This document shows positions 46,401 through 57,095 of a DNA stretch of 64,000 nucleotides, piece after piece. Position numbers and translations under genes: made by a program. How positions within the stretch are numbered: position 1 is the stretch's first letter; the number at the start of each line of letters is the position of its first letter. The stretch comes from Medicago truncatula (taxonomy: Eukaryota > Streptophyta > Magnoliopsida > Fabales > Fabaceae), in the NCBI RefSeq assembly GCF_003473485.1, contig NC_053044.1:33670091-33734090 (forward strand), given 5' to 3'. The notes under the pieces were generated by a model, which ran no database searches, was not told the origin of the DNA, and was given only the letters and a program-made list of their open reading frames with translations.

Positions 46401-47507
46401 GTAATATATTTCATCCTTTTTTTTTTAAGGAATATATTTCATCCTTGTAATTTGAAGATTATTTGGTTTTGGATCTTTATGAATTTTGACGGTACAAAAT
46501 TGATGATATGACAGGGGGTAAACTAAAATTTGCTCAAACTACAAGGGGTGAAAGTACCATAAATTTTGTAATTTGTTGTCATGAAGGTCCAAAATCAAAG
46601 AATCTTCAAATTACAATGATGGAATCTAAAAAAAAAAATATAGGAGTAAAACACTATTAACCCTGTATATTATATCAGTTATATGAAGCCCATATACTTC
46701 AAAATGGATGACTTATCGTATCCTCTGCGTATCCTGCACCGATACCTGCCCGATACTTTCTGATACGTATCAAGAGAGTATCCGAAGATTAAATTTTATT
46801 TTTTAAAAACCAATTATCTGATACTTTTCAGATACATTTGGGATATGAGGGATAGGCGGTGGAAAACCGATATGTGCGGGCTACCTAATTTTTTTTTTGA
46901 AGGAATGTGTGGGCTACCTAATGTTTCTGTTATATTTGGTATATATGTAATTGACTAAGTAATGATGCTTTCTATTTAGAATATATCATATATGTAATTG
47001 ACTAATTGTCGTTTTCTTTATTATCAATATTACTTACATTTATATTTTTATTGTTGCCGCCGTCTATTTTGTGCCTCTTTGTTTGTTTGAGAACGATGCT
47101 ATTGTTTTGTTGTGTGAAGGGAATTTCATTTTTGTGCCTTATCGTTTTTCTATGTCTATTTGGTCTAGTTTTTGCGCCAATTTTTTTGCTTTTGAGTTTT
47201 AGCCCATATTTTATATTTTGAGTTTTAATATGTAGTTTAAATTTAATTTTTTATTGAAGTATCCCAACCGTATCGTATCTTAAATTTTAAAATTTTCCCG
47301 TATCGTATCATGTATCAGGGCTTTTACAATTAACATACTTTCAATTTTCAACCACCATTCAACAATTACATATGTATAACTTGTGATTTCACCATAATTT
47401 CAACATTCAACTGCTGCAATTAAATGTAATGTGTATGATTCTCAATCTCAATCTTACTCCTTTTCTCTTCAGGTTCTCCATTATCAACCACTTTTTGTCT
47501 AGTTCCT
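46401..47507. other. Intergenic, degenerate repeats
   Basis: 46700-46860 and 47206-47325 are rich in GTATC/GATAC words (GTATCGTATCATGTATCAGG) and share text with 5879-6010. Terminal repeats were not found. 47330-47507 is the upstream region shared with pseudogene B. Confidence 0.45.
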
Positions 47508-48170
47508 ATGATGGTACCATGGGGAGAAAACAAAAAAGAGGAGAGCACAATGGGGCCAAATTGGCTTGAACTTCCTAGAGACATCACAACAAACATTCTT
47601 CAAAGGCTTGGTACCATCGAGATTGTGACAAGTGCATGTCAAGTGTGTCCTCTATAGTGGAACATTTGCAAGGATCCTCTCATGTGGCGCACCATTTACA
47701 TCAAAGACAATGACCGTTATCCCTACAATACTATGGATTTGGTAGAGATTTGTCGTTATGATGTTGAAGAAGTTGCGGTCACTTGGAAGACATTGAGATT
47801 GTGTCTTTTTGCCCTGACAATCTCCTTCAGACCATAGTTAGCTGGTAATATTGTTTTCCTTTTGCTCGCTTGGAATTTCAAGTCTTACAAAATTACGAAC
47901 TCATTCATTTATTTATGATGTTCTGTTGAATAAGTGTTGCTATAGTAATGAATGATTTCTTATAAAGTCTTGTTACTTATCAATTTTTTGGCCTATTGTA
48001 TCTCATGCATTGCAATCAATATTTTTTTTTTTTTTTTTGCCATTGGTAATGTGTTTCTTTTTCGTTTTGTTTAACTTTAACATAACATATATATCATGTA
48101 TGCATATGAGAACTCAATCTTTCTTTTGGGCACCTTTTTTGCAATATTTTGTAGTGCTGAGTTTTCAAGT
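47508..48170 (+). pseudogene. F-box/LRR pseudogene D, exon 1 and intron
   Basis: Exon 1 (47508-47844) has the F-box (PNWLELPRDITTNILQRLG), then a nonsense change TGG to TAG in CPLWW at about 47656. It also has a one-base deletion near 47767 (GTTGAAGAAGTT against GTTGAACGAAGTT). The intron start is recognisable to about 48180, where a SINE is inserted. No exon 2 follows. Closest to pseudogene B. Confidence 0.85.
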
Positions 48171-48183
48171 TTATTTTATTCTT

Positions 48184-48297
48184 TTTTTTTTTTGTTTGTT
48201 AAGTAGTCTAGTGGCTAGAAACTCACTTTTTCAAAGTGAATAGTGAGGTGTCAGGGGTTCGAACCCCGACCCCTGCATATGCAATGTCCCTGCATAT
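48184..48297 (-). mobile_element. SINE family 1 with 11-bp target duplication
   Basis: Minus strand: GCAGGGGTCGGGGTTCGAAC, CTCACTATTCACTTTGAAAA, CTAGCCACTAGACTACTTAA, poly-A. ATTTTATTCTT flanks it at 48173-48183 and 48298-48308. The 5' part with the A-box is missing. It lies in the former intron of pseudogene D. Confidence 0.8.
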
Positions 48298-48827
48298 ATT
48301 TTATTCTTAAAATCAATCATTTGTTATAAACATTGACTTCACATTTATAATCAATTTTGTGAAATAAACAATAGTTTTAAAATAGCAACATTTAAGTTTA
48401 TTTTATTTTCAAGTTTATTTACTATTTTTTTATCCTTTTTTTATCAATCAATTTTTTTTACTATTTTATTTTGGAATGGCAACATTGACTTCATACTTGG
48501 CAAATAAAAATCACATTATTTACTATTTTAATTATAACAATAGTTTTGTGAAATAAACAATAGTTTTGTGAAATAAAAATTATTAAATTTATTGTGATTT
48601 TAAATATAATATATATAGACTATAGAAACTAGATATTTTGCCCTTTCACCTACAAAAAAATATATTTTGCACTTTTATAAATAATAAGAATTTATAGGCA
48701 AATTTGTTAAAGGATATAATTGGAAGAAAGAAAGACGTCCAAAATCATGTATAGATAATTACCGATCTCATTCTCATGTTCTCCAGGAAGAACTTGCTTT
48801 TTAGGGTTTTCGCACGGTTGGCAACTT

Positions 48828-49145
48828 TTTTTTTTTAAGCGAAAGATGAGGCAGAGGGGTCTCCTCAGCCACATCCAAAATATATATAGATAAAAAGAAA
48901 ATAAAGTACAAAAAAGAGGAGGGACATAAACCAAAACCCTCAAAGAAAGCAAAAAACGATAGAAAGAGAGATCAAAGCTTCAATTGAAAACCTTTAAAAG
49001 TACTTACCTTGAGCCCCCCATTGCTAGCTTCTGCCTGCTGCTTCTGATGTTTCTTCTTTTTCTTTGAGACAACCATTTGAAATTGTTGATTAGAGACATC
49101 AACTTCAGCCATATTATCCCATGATTGCTAAGAAAATCCATATCC
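48828..49145 (-). mobile_element. Truncated LINE-like insertion with 15-bp target duplication
   Basis: Perfect direct repeats CACGGTTGGCAACTT at 48813-48827 and 49146-49160 bracket 318 bp that begins with a T-run (poly-A of a minus-strand copy). The 5' part of the insert encodes, from an ATG near 49112, MAEVDVSNQQFQMVVSKKKK and GLK, followed directly by a GTAAGT word. Similar VSKK-rich segments end LINE ORF1 relics elsewhere in the window. Confidence 0.8.
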
Positions 49146-49215
49146 CACGGTTGGCAACTTCTCACCCACTCTCTTTTTATTTTTTCTTTTTACTTTTTCT
49201 TTGTTTTTTTATTCA

Positions 49216-49792
49216 TACTCATGAAATCATTAACAATAACAATAATCAACATTGCACTCAAATTCACTATAATCAACATTAACAATCCAATTTCTAACTA
49301 ATTTCATCATTAAAATGCAAAAAATCAAACAATTTTCATTGAGACATTTTATCAAACACAGAGTTCAACCTAAACAATATGAGTTCATTGTGTCATTTCC
49401 ATCTCTAAACTACCACATTTGAGTGAAACTTACTCTAATCAACATCTAAAGTATAATTTATAACTAATTTCATCATTACCAAGCAAAAAGTCTAACATGC
49501 AAATCAACCCTAAAACCTTAAAATTCCACAACTTTTATCAAAAAATCTAATATTTAAATAAAATAAAAAGTCAATGCCAGATGATTATAATCACTTACTT
49601 GTAATTGAGTTAGAAATTGAAGTTGATTTTGTTGAGTTTGATGAAATTCGCACAATTTGCGAGAAAATTCATTATTGTAGAGTTTGAAACACAATGGTTC
49701 TATGGCACTTCTATGTTCTACTTGTGCAGTTCTATAACAGAACGCAATATTAGTTAACTCACGCCGGATATATCGAACGTGACGTGGGATTA
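49216..49792 (-). mobile_element. Relic related to the right half of the 12-15 kb MULE
   Basis: The order AATTGCGAGAAAATTC-like, GAGTTTGAAACACAATGG, CTTCTATGTTCTA, TCTATAACAGAACGCAATAT, TTAGTTAACTC follows that of 14755-14895 in the MULE (GAGTTTTGGAAACTCC, CATATAACAGAAAGCAATAA). On the minus strand a GTAAGTG donor-like site near 49597 matches the 5'UTR donor there. The TIR end was lost where a SINE fragment begins. Confidence 0.5.
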
Positions 49793-49852
49793 TGAATCCC
49801 GGACCTTGCATATTTTATGCATTGTCAATACCAATTGAGCTAAGCTCACGAG
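49793..49852 (-). mobile_element. SINE family 1, 5' fragment
   Basis: Minus strand: CGTGAGCTTAGCTCAATTGG and the start of the body to CCGGGATTC. No tail. Confidence 0.65.
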
Positions 49853-50489
49853 GACAAATTATTGTGATTTTAAATATAATAAATGTATCCCCTAAAAAAA
49901 ATATAATAAATGTATTCCCTAAAAAATATATAATAAATGTATAGATATTTTGAATTTTCATATTGTAACAAAATATATTTATTTTTTTCAATGAAAAAGT
50001 AATATAACAAATATAAATTCTTTTTTTTTTAATGAAATTAAAAGCAATAATATTTATAGGCAAACTTGTGTAAGGATATAATTTGAAGCGAGAAAAACGG
50101 CCCAAAAATGTGTCTATTTCGTATTTATAGATTACCATCTCCTTCTCATGTTCTCCACGAAGAACTTGCTTGTTTTCGCACGGTTCCCAACTTCTCACCC
50201 ACTCTCTTTTTGTTTTTTATTTTTACTTTTTCTTTGTTTTTTTATTCATTTCATGAAACCATTAGTCTATGAACTCTGTTTTACAGAAAACATAGCATCT
50301 GAATTATCGATATTGAAAAAATTGTGTTGATTGAGGATAATAGTATTTATTCTTTTTGTTGATTATTTCAAATCACAGAATGATGCAAATGCCAAACTTT
50401 TGATATCACGTATTGGATCATATCTCTATTTCCCTTTCTTTTTTTGTTACTTTTCTATGTACCTAAAATTTATTTGTCTTATTTGTAAG

Positions 50490-51592
50490 ATGGCACCATG
50501 TTTCAGATCAACAAAGAAAAGGAAAAGGGAGAGCACAATGGGGCCAAATTGGCTTGAGCTTCCTAGAGACATTACATCAAACATTCTCCAAAGGCTTGGT
50601 GTGGTCGAAATTTTGACAAATGCACGCAATGTGTGTCCTTATTGGTGGAGCATTTGCAAGGATCCTCGCATGTGGCGCACCATTCACATGATCAACAATG
50701 AAACTTCCCCTGATGTGGATTTGGTAAAGATTTGTCGTTATGCTGTTGAACAAAGCTGCGGTGAGTTGGAAGACATTGAGATTGTGTCTTTTTGCACTGA
50801 TGATCTCCTTCAGTACATAGCTAGTTGGTAATATTATTTTCCTTTTGCTCACTTTCAATTCTTGCAAAATTACTTATTCATTTATTTATGATGTAATACT
50901 GTATCATTTTCCCTTTCATTAGTTTTTTATTCAAATCTTACAGTGGAAGTCACCTACGACGCATCCAACTTACAAAATGCCGAAATATTTTACACAAACA
51001 ATTTAGTGAAGTTGCAAACAAATTTCCACTGCTAGAGGAGCTGGACATTTCATTTAGCAACCTATGTAAGGATTCTCTTGAAGTCATTGGTCGGAGTTGC
51101 CCACTTTTGAAATCAATAAAATTTAGCAGAATGTTCAGCAAAGACATCGAGCTGAATGATGACGCTTTTGCTATTGCAAAAACCATGACTAAGTTACGCC
51201 ATCTTTCGATGTTTGGAAACTTGCTTACTAATGTTGGGTTGCATGCCATTCTTGATGGTTGCCCCCTTCTTGAATCTATTGTCCTGCGAGATTGTATTCA
51301 TCTTGATTTGAGTGGAAGTTTGGGGAAAAGGTGTTGTGATCAGATCAAAGACTTTGTAGTTGTACTTCCAACTTATGTAGATGAAAATTATGATGATGAA
51401 GATGACGATTCTTTTTATTTGAGAAGTGTAATGGAAGATCAAAATCTGGATTATTCATTCATTTCAAGGGTCATTAAAAAAACTACCATTAAGTCAGCAC
51501 TTAGATCAGCAGTTAGGTCAGCGTTTAGGACACATAGAAAGGAAATACATAGTGCCTTTGGGGAAGCATTTGGGGATACATTTATTCGTTGA
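50490..51592 (+). CDS. F-box/LRR protein E (FBL23-like), 328 aa
   Basis: Exon 1 is 50490-50827 and exon 2 is 50944-51592, with a 116-nt GT-AG intron (C's intron minus ~245 nt of its middle). The joined frame is open. Domain order is as in C: F-box about residues 20-60 (NWLELPRDITSNILQRLG, CPYWWSICKDPRMW), LRR segments, acidic DENYDDEDDDS, then a basic tail with SALRSAVRSAFRTHRKEIHS. Compared with C there are two extra residues near FVVVLPTY and an extra RSA repeat. The last codons (IR stop) come from sequence that is intronic in C, after a deletion of about 90 nt. Expected role: SCF adaptor. The start is the ATG of GATGGCACC, shared with C. Confidence 0.88.
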
Positions 51593-51659
51593 ATGCAATT
51601 TTATTCTTTTTATCCTAAATTTTTTCCCTTTTATAAATTTTTATTCCAATTTTACAGCA

Positions 51660-52195
51660 TTGGATGAAGCCATTGGTCAATGTTTCCCTCTTTTGAAATC
51701 AATGAAATTTAGCAAGATGGCGATGCATTTGCTATTCCAAAAAAACATGCCTAAGCTACGTCATCTTATGATTGGAAACTCTCTCACTAATGTTGGGTTG
51801 CTTGCCACTCTTGATGCATGCCCTATTCTTTAATTTCTTAATTTCATAGAAAATTTGTTATTTATGATGCTGATTATTCTTGTGAATAAAATCTATGTTG
51901 CAGACTTGCAGTGCATGCATACTGTGATTCTGGTTAATTTCTCTGGCTAAATAGTTTTGATGCTATCTCTGATTATGTTTTAATGATTATTCTTGTGAAC
52001 AAAGTGTATGTGATAGTCTAGAGTATGATTTTGATGCTGATGACAGTTGTTATGATCACAATTATTCTTTTCAACGTTGTTTATGTATGACAATCTAGAG
52101 TATGATTTTGATTATTATTTGATCTATCTAGATAATTTTCTTCCAAATGAAAATGGAAATTTGGATGGTTGTACTTGAAGAGACTTAAAGAGACT
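51660..52195 (+). pseudogene. Decayed duplicate LRR exon after gene E
   Basis: Same structure as the relic after gene C. An acceptor-like CCAATTTTACAG is followed by DEAIGQCFPLLKSMKFSKM, NMPKLRHLMIGNSLTNVGLL and LDACPIL, then a stop. After that come AGTCTAGAGTATGATTTTGA words from the old acidic C-terminus. Frame is better kept than in the C relic. Confidence 0.75.
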
Positions 52196-52265
52196 GAAAC
52201 GTTAATGATTTGTTTTTAAATGAGGTGCGCTTAAATTTTCCAATAACCTTGTACACATGCTAACC

Positions 52266-52390
52266 TACTTGTGTTGGCCGAGTGGTGTTGGATTGGGACC
52301 TTAGTTTGAGTGTACTTATCTCAAAAGGTCTCAGGTAAGATTATTCCCGTACCAGTTTCGATGGAATAGTTTGGCTTCTTCATAAAAAAC
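52266..52390 (+). mobile_element. SINE family 2, inserted in old F-box 3'UTR
   Basis: Reads GTTGGCCGAGTGGTGTTGGA, AGGTCTCAGGTAAGATTATT and ends ATAGTTTGGCTTCTTCATAA. Sequence to both sides (52180-52260 and 52390-52560) matches the 3'UTR of gene F at 60870-61060. Confidence 0.7.
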
Positions 52391-52588
52391 CTTATATACA
52401 TGCTTGGATATAATTGGCATAAGATGATTATCTTTTCCTGTATTCGTTGCTAAGTGGTTCCAATTGTGGTTATACTTTCTCCAATGTGGTTCCAAATGTA
52501 CTTTGAAAAGGTTATACTTGGTAACTTTCTCAATTCCAGCATGTTTTTCTGCAAAATAATTTCTTGCACTAAGAAGATCATGTAGCAT

Positions 52589-52716
52589 ATAAACCCACTT
52601 GGGTTGCCCTGGTGGTATTGGTTTGCGATCTGGAACTGTGCTCCTCCTCATGGTCTCAGGTTCCATTCTCTCCGGTGCCAATTTGGTTGGGCTAATTTAG
52701 CTACTTCAAAAAAAAA
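52589..52716 (+). mobile_element. SINE family 2 with 12-bp target duplication
   Basis: Reads GGTTGCCCTGGTGGTATTGG, TCCTCCTCATGGTCTCAGGT, GGTTGGGCTAATTTAGCTAC and an A-run. ATCATGTAGCAT flanks it at 52577-52588 and 52717-52728. Confidence 0.85.
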
Positions 52717-52734
52717 ATCATGTAGCATTTAAGT

Positions 52735-53905
52735 TTTCGCCATCACTTCAGTACTTCATGTATCCTCTTCCTACCATATCACCCCCATAATTGTTTAAGA
52801 TTTTCAACATTCTTTTCTATGACTAGATTAACAATGACCTGCACCTTTTCCTGTGTAGAATTATCAGTCAACTGAGTCTCACTGTTAGGGGTAACTAACA
52901 ACTTTCCATCAAAATTATAGTCACTGTCTTCCAAAGTCTCCTTTTGAAATGAATATTATCTGTTGTACCATTCTCAGGAATAGCATATGTAATTTGTTTA
53001 TCTGCATTAGTTTTCTTTTTTTGAATATTTTATGCACTTGTTAGATCAAGATATTCCCACACTTGCTCAAAAAAATTGCCAAGAGAACCTGAGCTATGTT
53101 CTCAGTCACATTCTCACAAGCAAAATTGAATGATGTGGATACTTTATTTCAATTATTAGGTTCCTCCAATGATGGAATTGATTTTTCGATTGCATGTTTT
53201 GCAAGGAACTTTGGACCAACTTTCTTGATTGGTTCCCTCTCAATAACTTTCTTCTTTCCTTCATCTTCTTTCAAGATTTGTTTGTGATAGAAATCGGGTA
53301 ATTTCTCATAGTCTACCTCCAGATTCAATGCAAATCCTTCCCTCTCAACCATGATATCATAAAACATTATATTTTATATATCCATATACACAATAATTCT
53401 TGCATAGTGAGCAACGGTTCAATTTCTTGTACCTCATCATTGGAAAGGGGAGTTCCCACGACACTAGCAATTTCAAGCAGGGTTCTTTGTCTCTATTATT
53501 TTTGTGGAATTCCCATGAGCTTAATCCATATCTGGGCTTGAGTTTGTCATTGAGTGTACATTTTAAAATAATTAGACTATTTAGGTTCCAAGTTCCCATA
53601 TCCAAACTCTCCTCATATAAATCTAAAGAGGGGAAATGAAATTAACAAAATCCCATACCAAGAGATATCAATTTCCATTGACCTAATGACTTCCGTACAG
53701 AACCGACAACTTATTAGACATGTCCCTAGCTGTCAAGGGTTTACCACCATTATTCATCAATAAAAGATCATGCATATTACATCTATAGTCATCCATGCCC
53801 TTTTCATACTCTTCTTATGTGATCTTGATGTAAACCGAATCACCTTTGATTGCTGGTTGAGGGAGTTGACTTGGCTGCACATCAAAAGTGTTAGTTAGTG
53901 TTTGA
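52735..53905 (-). pseudogene. LINE ORF1 (DUF4283, gag-like) relic
   Basis: On the minus strand, in broken frames and in the expected order: PAIKGDSVYIKIT, EEYEKGMDDYRCNMH and GGKPLTARDMSNKLSVLYGS (53870-53690), TWNLNS (53600), QIWIKLMGIP and TLLEIASVVGTPLSNDEVQE (53550-53440), then VEREGFALNLEVDYEKLPDF (53350-53290). This is the DUF4283-type ORF1 of plant LINEs up to the start of its zinc knuckle. Stops and frameshifts throughout. The C-terminal part continues to about 52735 and is shared with 45188-45420. Confidence 0.7.
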
Positions 53906-55146
53906 GCAAAAGATTAATGAGTTTATTAGACAAGGGCTGTATTTGGTTTAATGGAAGGAGATGAAGAAACACACAGCCAGGGGGCAGATGGTCGTTATGG
54001 TCGCAAAAGACTGTTGTAGAAATAATCGGTACTGAATAACTGAACCCTCGTGCAAACACCAAGAAGCACGAACGAAGATTGCAGCATCTATAAGAAAATT
54101 CAAAACATGTAAGACAATCCATCATCGAATAAAAAAAAATCTCAGGTGATTTTTTTCATTCGATGATGGATTGTCTTACAAAATCCAATTTTGACTAACA
54201 TAATCCAATCAAAATTCTACTATTAAAGTATAAAAGATCTGAAAGAAAAAAAAATTCACTACAAAATTATTTTAAAGGGGTGTTGTGACGGTTTGGGACA
54301 GTTGCAATTCACGAAAAATATTTTAAAAAACATATTGCAACGAATTGGAACTGTTGCTATTTGTTGAAATTATTTATAAAAAAAAATAAAAAAATAGTTT
54401 TTTCATGAATTTTTAATAGACTTTTCAACAATCATATTTTTATGACAACGAAATTAATCCATAAACTAAAATATGAATTTTATATTCATATAAAATGATT
54501 CAATAAAACATGAACAGACGAGACATTAAAGTTTATTGAGTTTCTAACATGAAAATTTAATCAATCATGTAGATGATCTCTGACGAGGAACTTGTTTTGA
54601 TCAACTCAATATGAATAGATTTCAAAGAACGTCATACTCATTTTAGTAATTCTAAGTCTTCCATCTAATAATAAATTAAAGATTATATAAGACACACCAA
54701 TTGACTAAAATAAGCAATAAAGTCACAAAATTCATGGATTGTAACATATCCCACAATTAAACTATTCTGATATATTTGTCAAAGAATGCACAATTGCATA
54801 AAAATACTTCTTAATCACAACCATACTCTTTCTCCAAGACTTGGATTAGCTATGTAATGCTACACAAACAGTGCATATATAAAATGCTTACACTATCATT
54901 AAACACTTCCAGAACATAAAAACTATCCAGAAAAACAACCATAATATTTTTCATAATCAACAAACTTTTGATAGCTTCTATGTAGAAGCACTTTCCAACC
55001 ACAACTTGTAATAGAAATAATTGAGCATTAAGAGATGTATGTTTCTATCTATACCGTCGAATCAAATATATATTAAAAAGTTATTTACATTCACTTAGCA
55101 CAAGGCTTCCATATTCTAAAACAAATGTGTAGGGCAACAACCACAG
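53906..55146. other. Intergenic with a hairpin and a CACTA-like end
   Basis: No gene. A 71-bp hairpin lies at 54109-54179. 54258-54420 begins CACTACAAAATTATTTTAAA and holds GTTGTGACGGTTT and GTTGCAATT words, resembling a CACTA 5' end. The rest is AT-rich. Confidence 0.45.
54109..54179. repeat. 71-bp near-perfect hairpin
   Basis: Perfect 22-bp arms GTAAGACAATCCATCATCGA(AT) at 54109-54130 and the complement at 54158-54179. Pairing extends through an A-run/T-run toward a short TCAGGT loop. Confidence 0.9.
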
Positions 55147-55839
55147 GTTTAGTGAAGATTGTTGATTATGCCCTTGAACGAAGTTGCGGAAATCTGGAAG
55201 AGATTAATATTGAGTGTTTGTGCATTTATGGTCTCTTAAAATGCAGAGCTAACCGGTAATATTATTTTTCTTTTGCATGTTTGTCTTCATGTGTGTAATG
55301 GAATGGTGATTCTCTTTTGCTCCGCTCATTCCACCATGAGTGGGATATTTGCAAAGAAAAAAAACTAAAATGAGTGTCACTTTCAATTTTTAATATATTA
55401 TAATTTTTTGCAATAAACTCCTCTGATTAATGAATAAAAAGTACTAAATTGAAGCATAAAAAGAATTTGGTCTTTAGCTAATCACATCTAACCAGTATTT
55501 ATAGTAATTCATCCATTTTGTTGAATGCAGATTATTCTTATAAAAAAAAATATCTCTTTATAGTTTTTATTAAAATCTTACAACGCAAGTAACTTACAAT
55601 GCATACGACTTGGAAGACCGAGTCTTTGTAAAGGATTTAATGAAGTTGCTAAAATGCTTTCACTATTAAAAGGTATAAGGATCATCTTCATTTGTTAAAA
55701 TAAATGGAGTATGCAATTTGAAGAGAGATAGACATAAAAAATAGATTGTGGGTCTGGCCATTAAGTATGTCCTAACTCTTATTAGAGGAGCTGGTTGACA
55801 CTTCACTTAGGTGACATATCTAAAGATTCTCTTGAAAGT

Positions 55840-56766
55840 TGTTGGTATGTGACTCAAAATTGAGTCTTTTGGTTTGTGAAGAATCGTGACACGATTTGGC
55901 AACCGTGTCACGATTTCTGATGCCGAATGCATGTTTGGTTCTGAAGGCAAAACGTGACACGATTTTGGAAAACGTGACACGATTTTGACAGATCTGAAAC
56001 ACATTTTAAGCACTCCATGACCCATTTTGTTGGGTAAGCTTGGTGAATCTCAATGAAACCAAAGGAGAGAACTTTTAGGGTTTTAGATACTAAAGGTTGA
56101 GGGTCTTTGGGTGAGGTTCAAAGCTTCAAGATGTGAATCTTGGAGAACCAAAAGAGGGGGCTCTTGTGAAAAGGGTTGGTGCCTTTTGGGGAATATTCAT
56201 GGGGTTGGAAAACACAAGAGTGGAGAGTCATTTGTGAGCAAGTTGGGTGAGTCTTGTGAAACCAAAAGAGAAGATCCTTAGTGAAATCGAAGGCTAATGA
56301 TTGGTTCTCTTTTGGGGGTTAGATTCTAGAGTTGGGAAACAATTGTAAACACCTTGGGATAGTGAAAATCATGAGTGTCTTGTTCATTGATGAGATTGGG
56401 AAAATGGGTAGAAATTAGGGTTGTTCTTTGTGAGCTTGTTGAAGCTAATTTCTTGTAACCTATTTGTATCTCTTTGTAAGAACTCATTGATAGTGGATTG
56501 GAGAGATCAATCTCTCCCCCAGATTAGGTCAAGTTGGACCGAACTAGGTCAACAATTTCTTGGTGTTGTTATCTTTTCTTTACTCTCTTTATCTTGTTTA
56601 TACCTTGGTTGGATTGTGTTTTTGTTATGCACTTGGTTTATAGACTAGGTCTATATTGTTGTTGTTGCTTGTGGTTAATCAATTTTTGGTTGTTGGTTGA
56701 CATTGATACTTGCTCCACACATCTTTGTTATTTATTGGTGTGAAATTTGAGATCGAATTCACAACA
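55840..56766 (+). mobile_element. Solo LTR, 927 bp (Ty1/copia Sirevirus-like) in pseudogene G
   Basis: Starts TGTTGGTATGTGACTC and ends CGAATTCACAACA, inverted termini TGTTG/CAACA. Flanks AAAGT (55835-55839) and AAAGC (56767-56771) are a 5-bp target duplication with one change. Gene F shows AAAGC at the undisturbed site. AAGTTGGACCGAACTAGGTC near 56530 recalls Maximus/SIRE LTRs. Near the start are four ATCGTGACACG-type words. Confidence 0.85.
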
Positions 56767-56962
56767 AAAGCATTGGTTGAGGTTGCCCTCTTTTAAAATC
56801 ATTGAAATTTAAAAACAAGGGCCATGAAAACATTAAATGCGATGATGATGCCTTTGCTATTGCAAACACCATGTCTAGGCCTTCTTAAGATTTTTGAAAA
56901 CTCACTCACTAGCTAATTATGGGTTGCTTTCCATTTTTTATGCATGCCCTCTTTTTGAAGAT

Positions 56963-57095
56963 TTTTTTTTAATAAGTTAAACTAGCTCACCTAAATTGGC
57001 ATCGGGTAGAATCGAATATGAGGTTTAAGGATAAACACATTTCAAGGTTCCAAGTCAACATCACCAGACCAACCCTAGTGGGTTCCTCTTCTTAA
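56963..57095 (-). mobile_element. SINE family 2 inside pseudogene G
   Basis: Minus strand: GGGTTGGTCTGGTGATGTTG, ATTCGATTCTACCCGATGCC, GTGAGCTAGTTTAACTTATT, A-run. Flanks CCTCTTTTTGAAGAT and CCTCTTCTTAAAGAT are diverged target duplications that match the CCTCTTCTTGAAGAT of gene F. Confidence 0.8.

Larger units (their letters stand above)
48590..50260. repeat. Tandem duplicated flank (two copies around a MULE relic)
   Basis: 48590-49230 and 49855-50260 are related: AATTTATAGGCAAA ... AAGGATATAATT, CTCATGTTCTCCA(G/C)GAAGAA, TCGCACGGTT and CTTCTCACCCACTCTC occur in the same order in both. The left copy carries a LINE insertion. The part between is a MULE-like relic. Confidence 0.7.

Noticed and set aside
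21280..49850. tRNA-like A and B boxes at several sites
   Set aside because: The sequences do not fold as tRNAs and continue into a common tail with poly-A, so they are SINEs, not tRNA genes.
52331..52681. 116-codon minus-strand frame
   Set aside because: It spans two SINE copies and old 3'UTR sequence shared with gene F, so it is not a gene.
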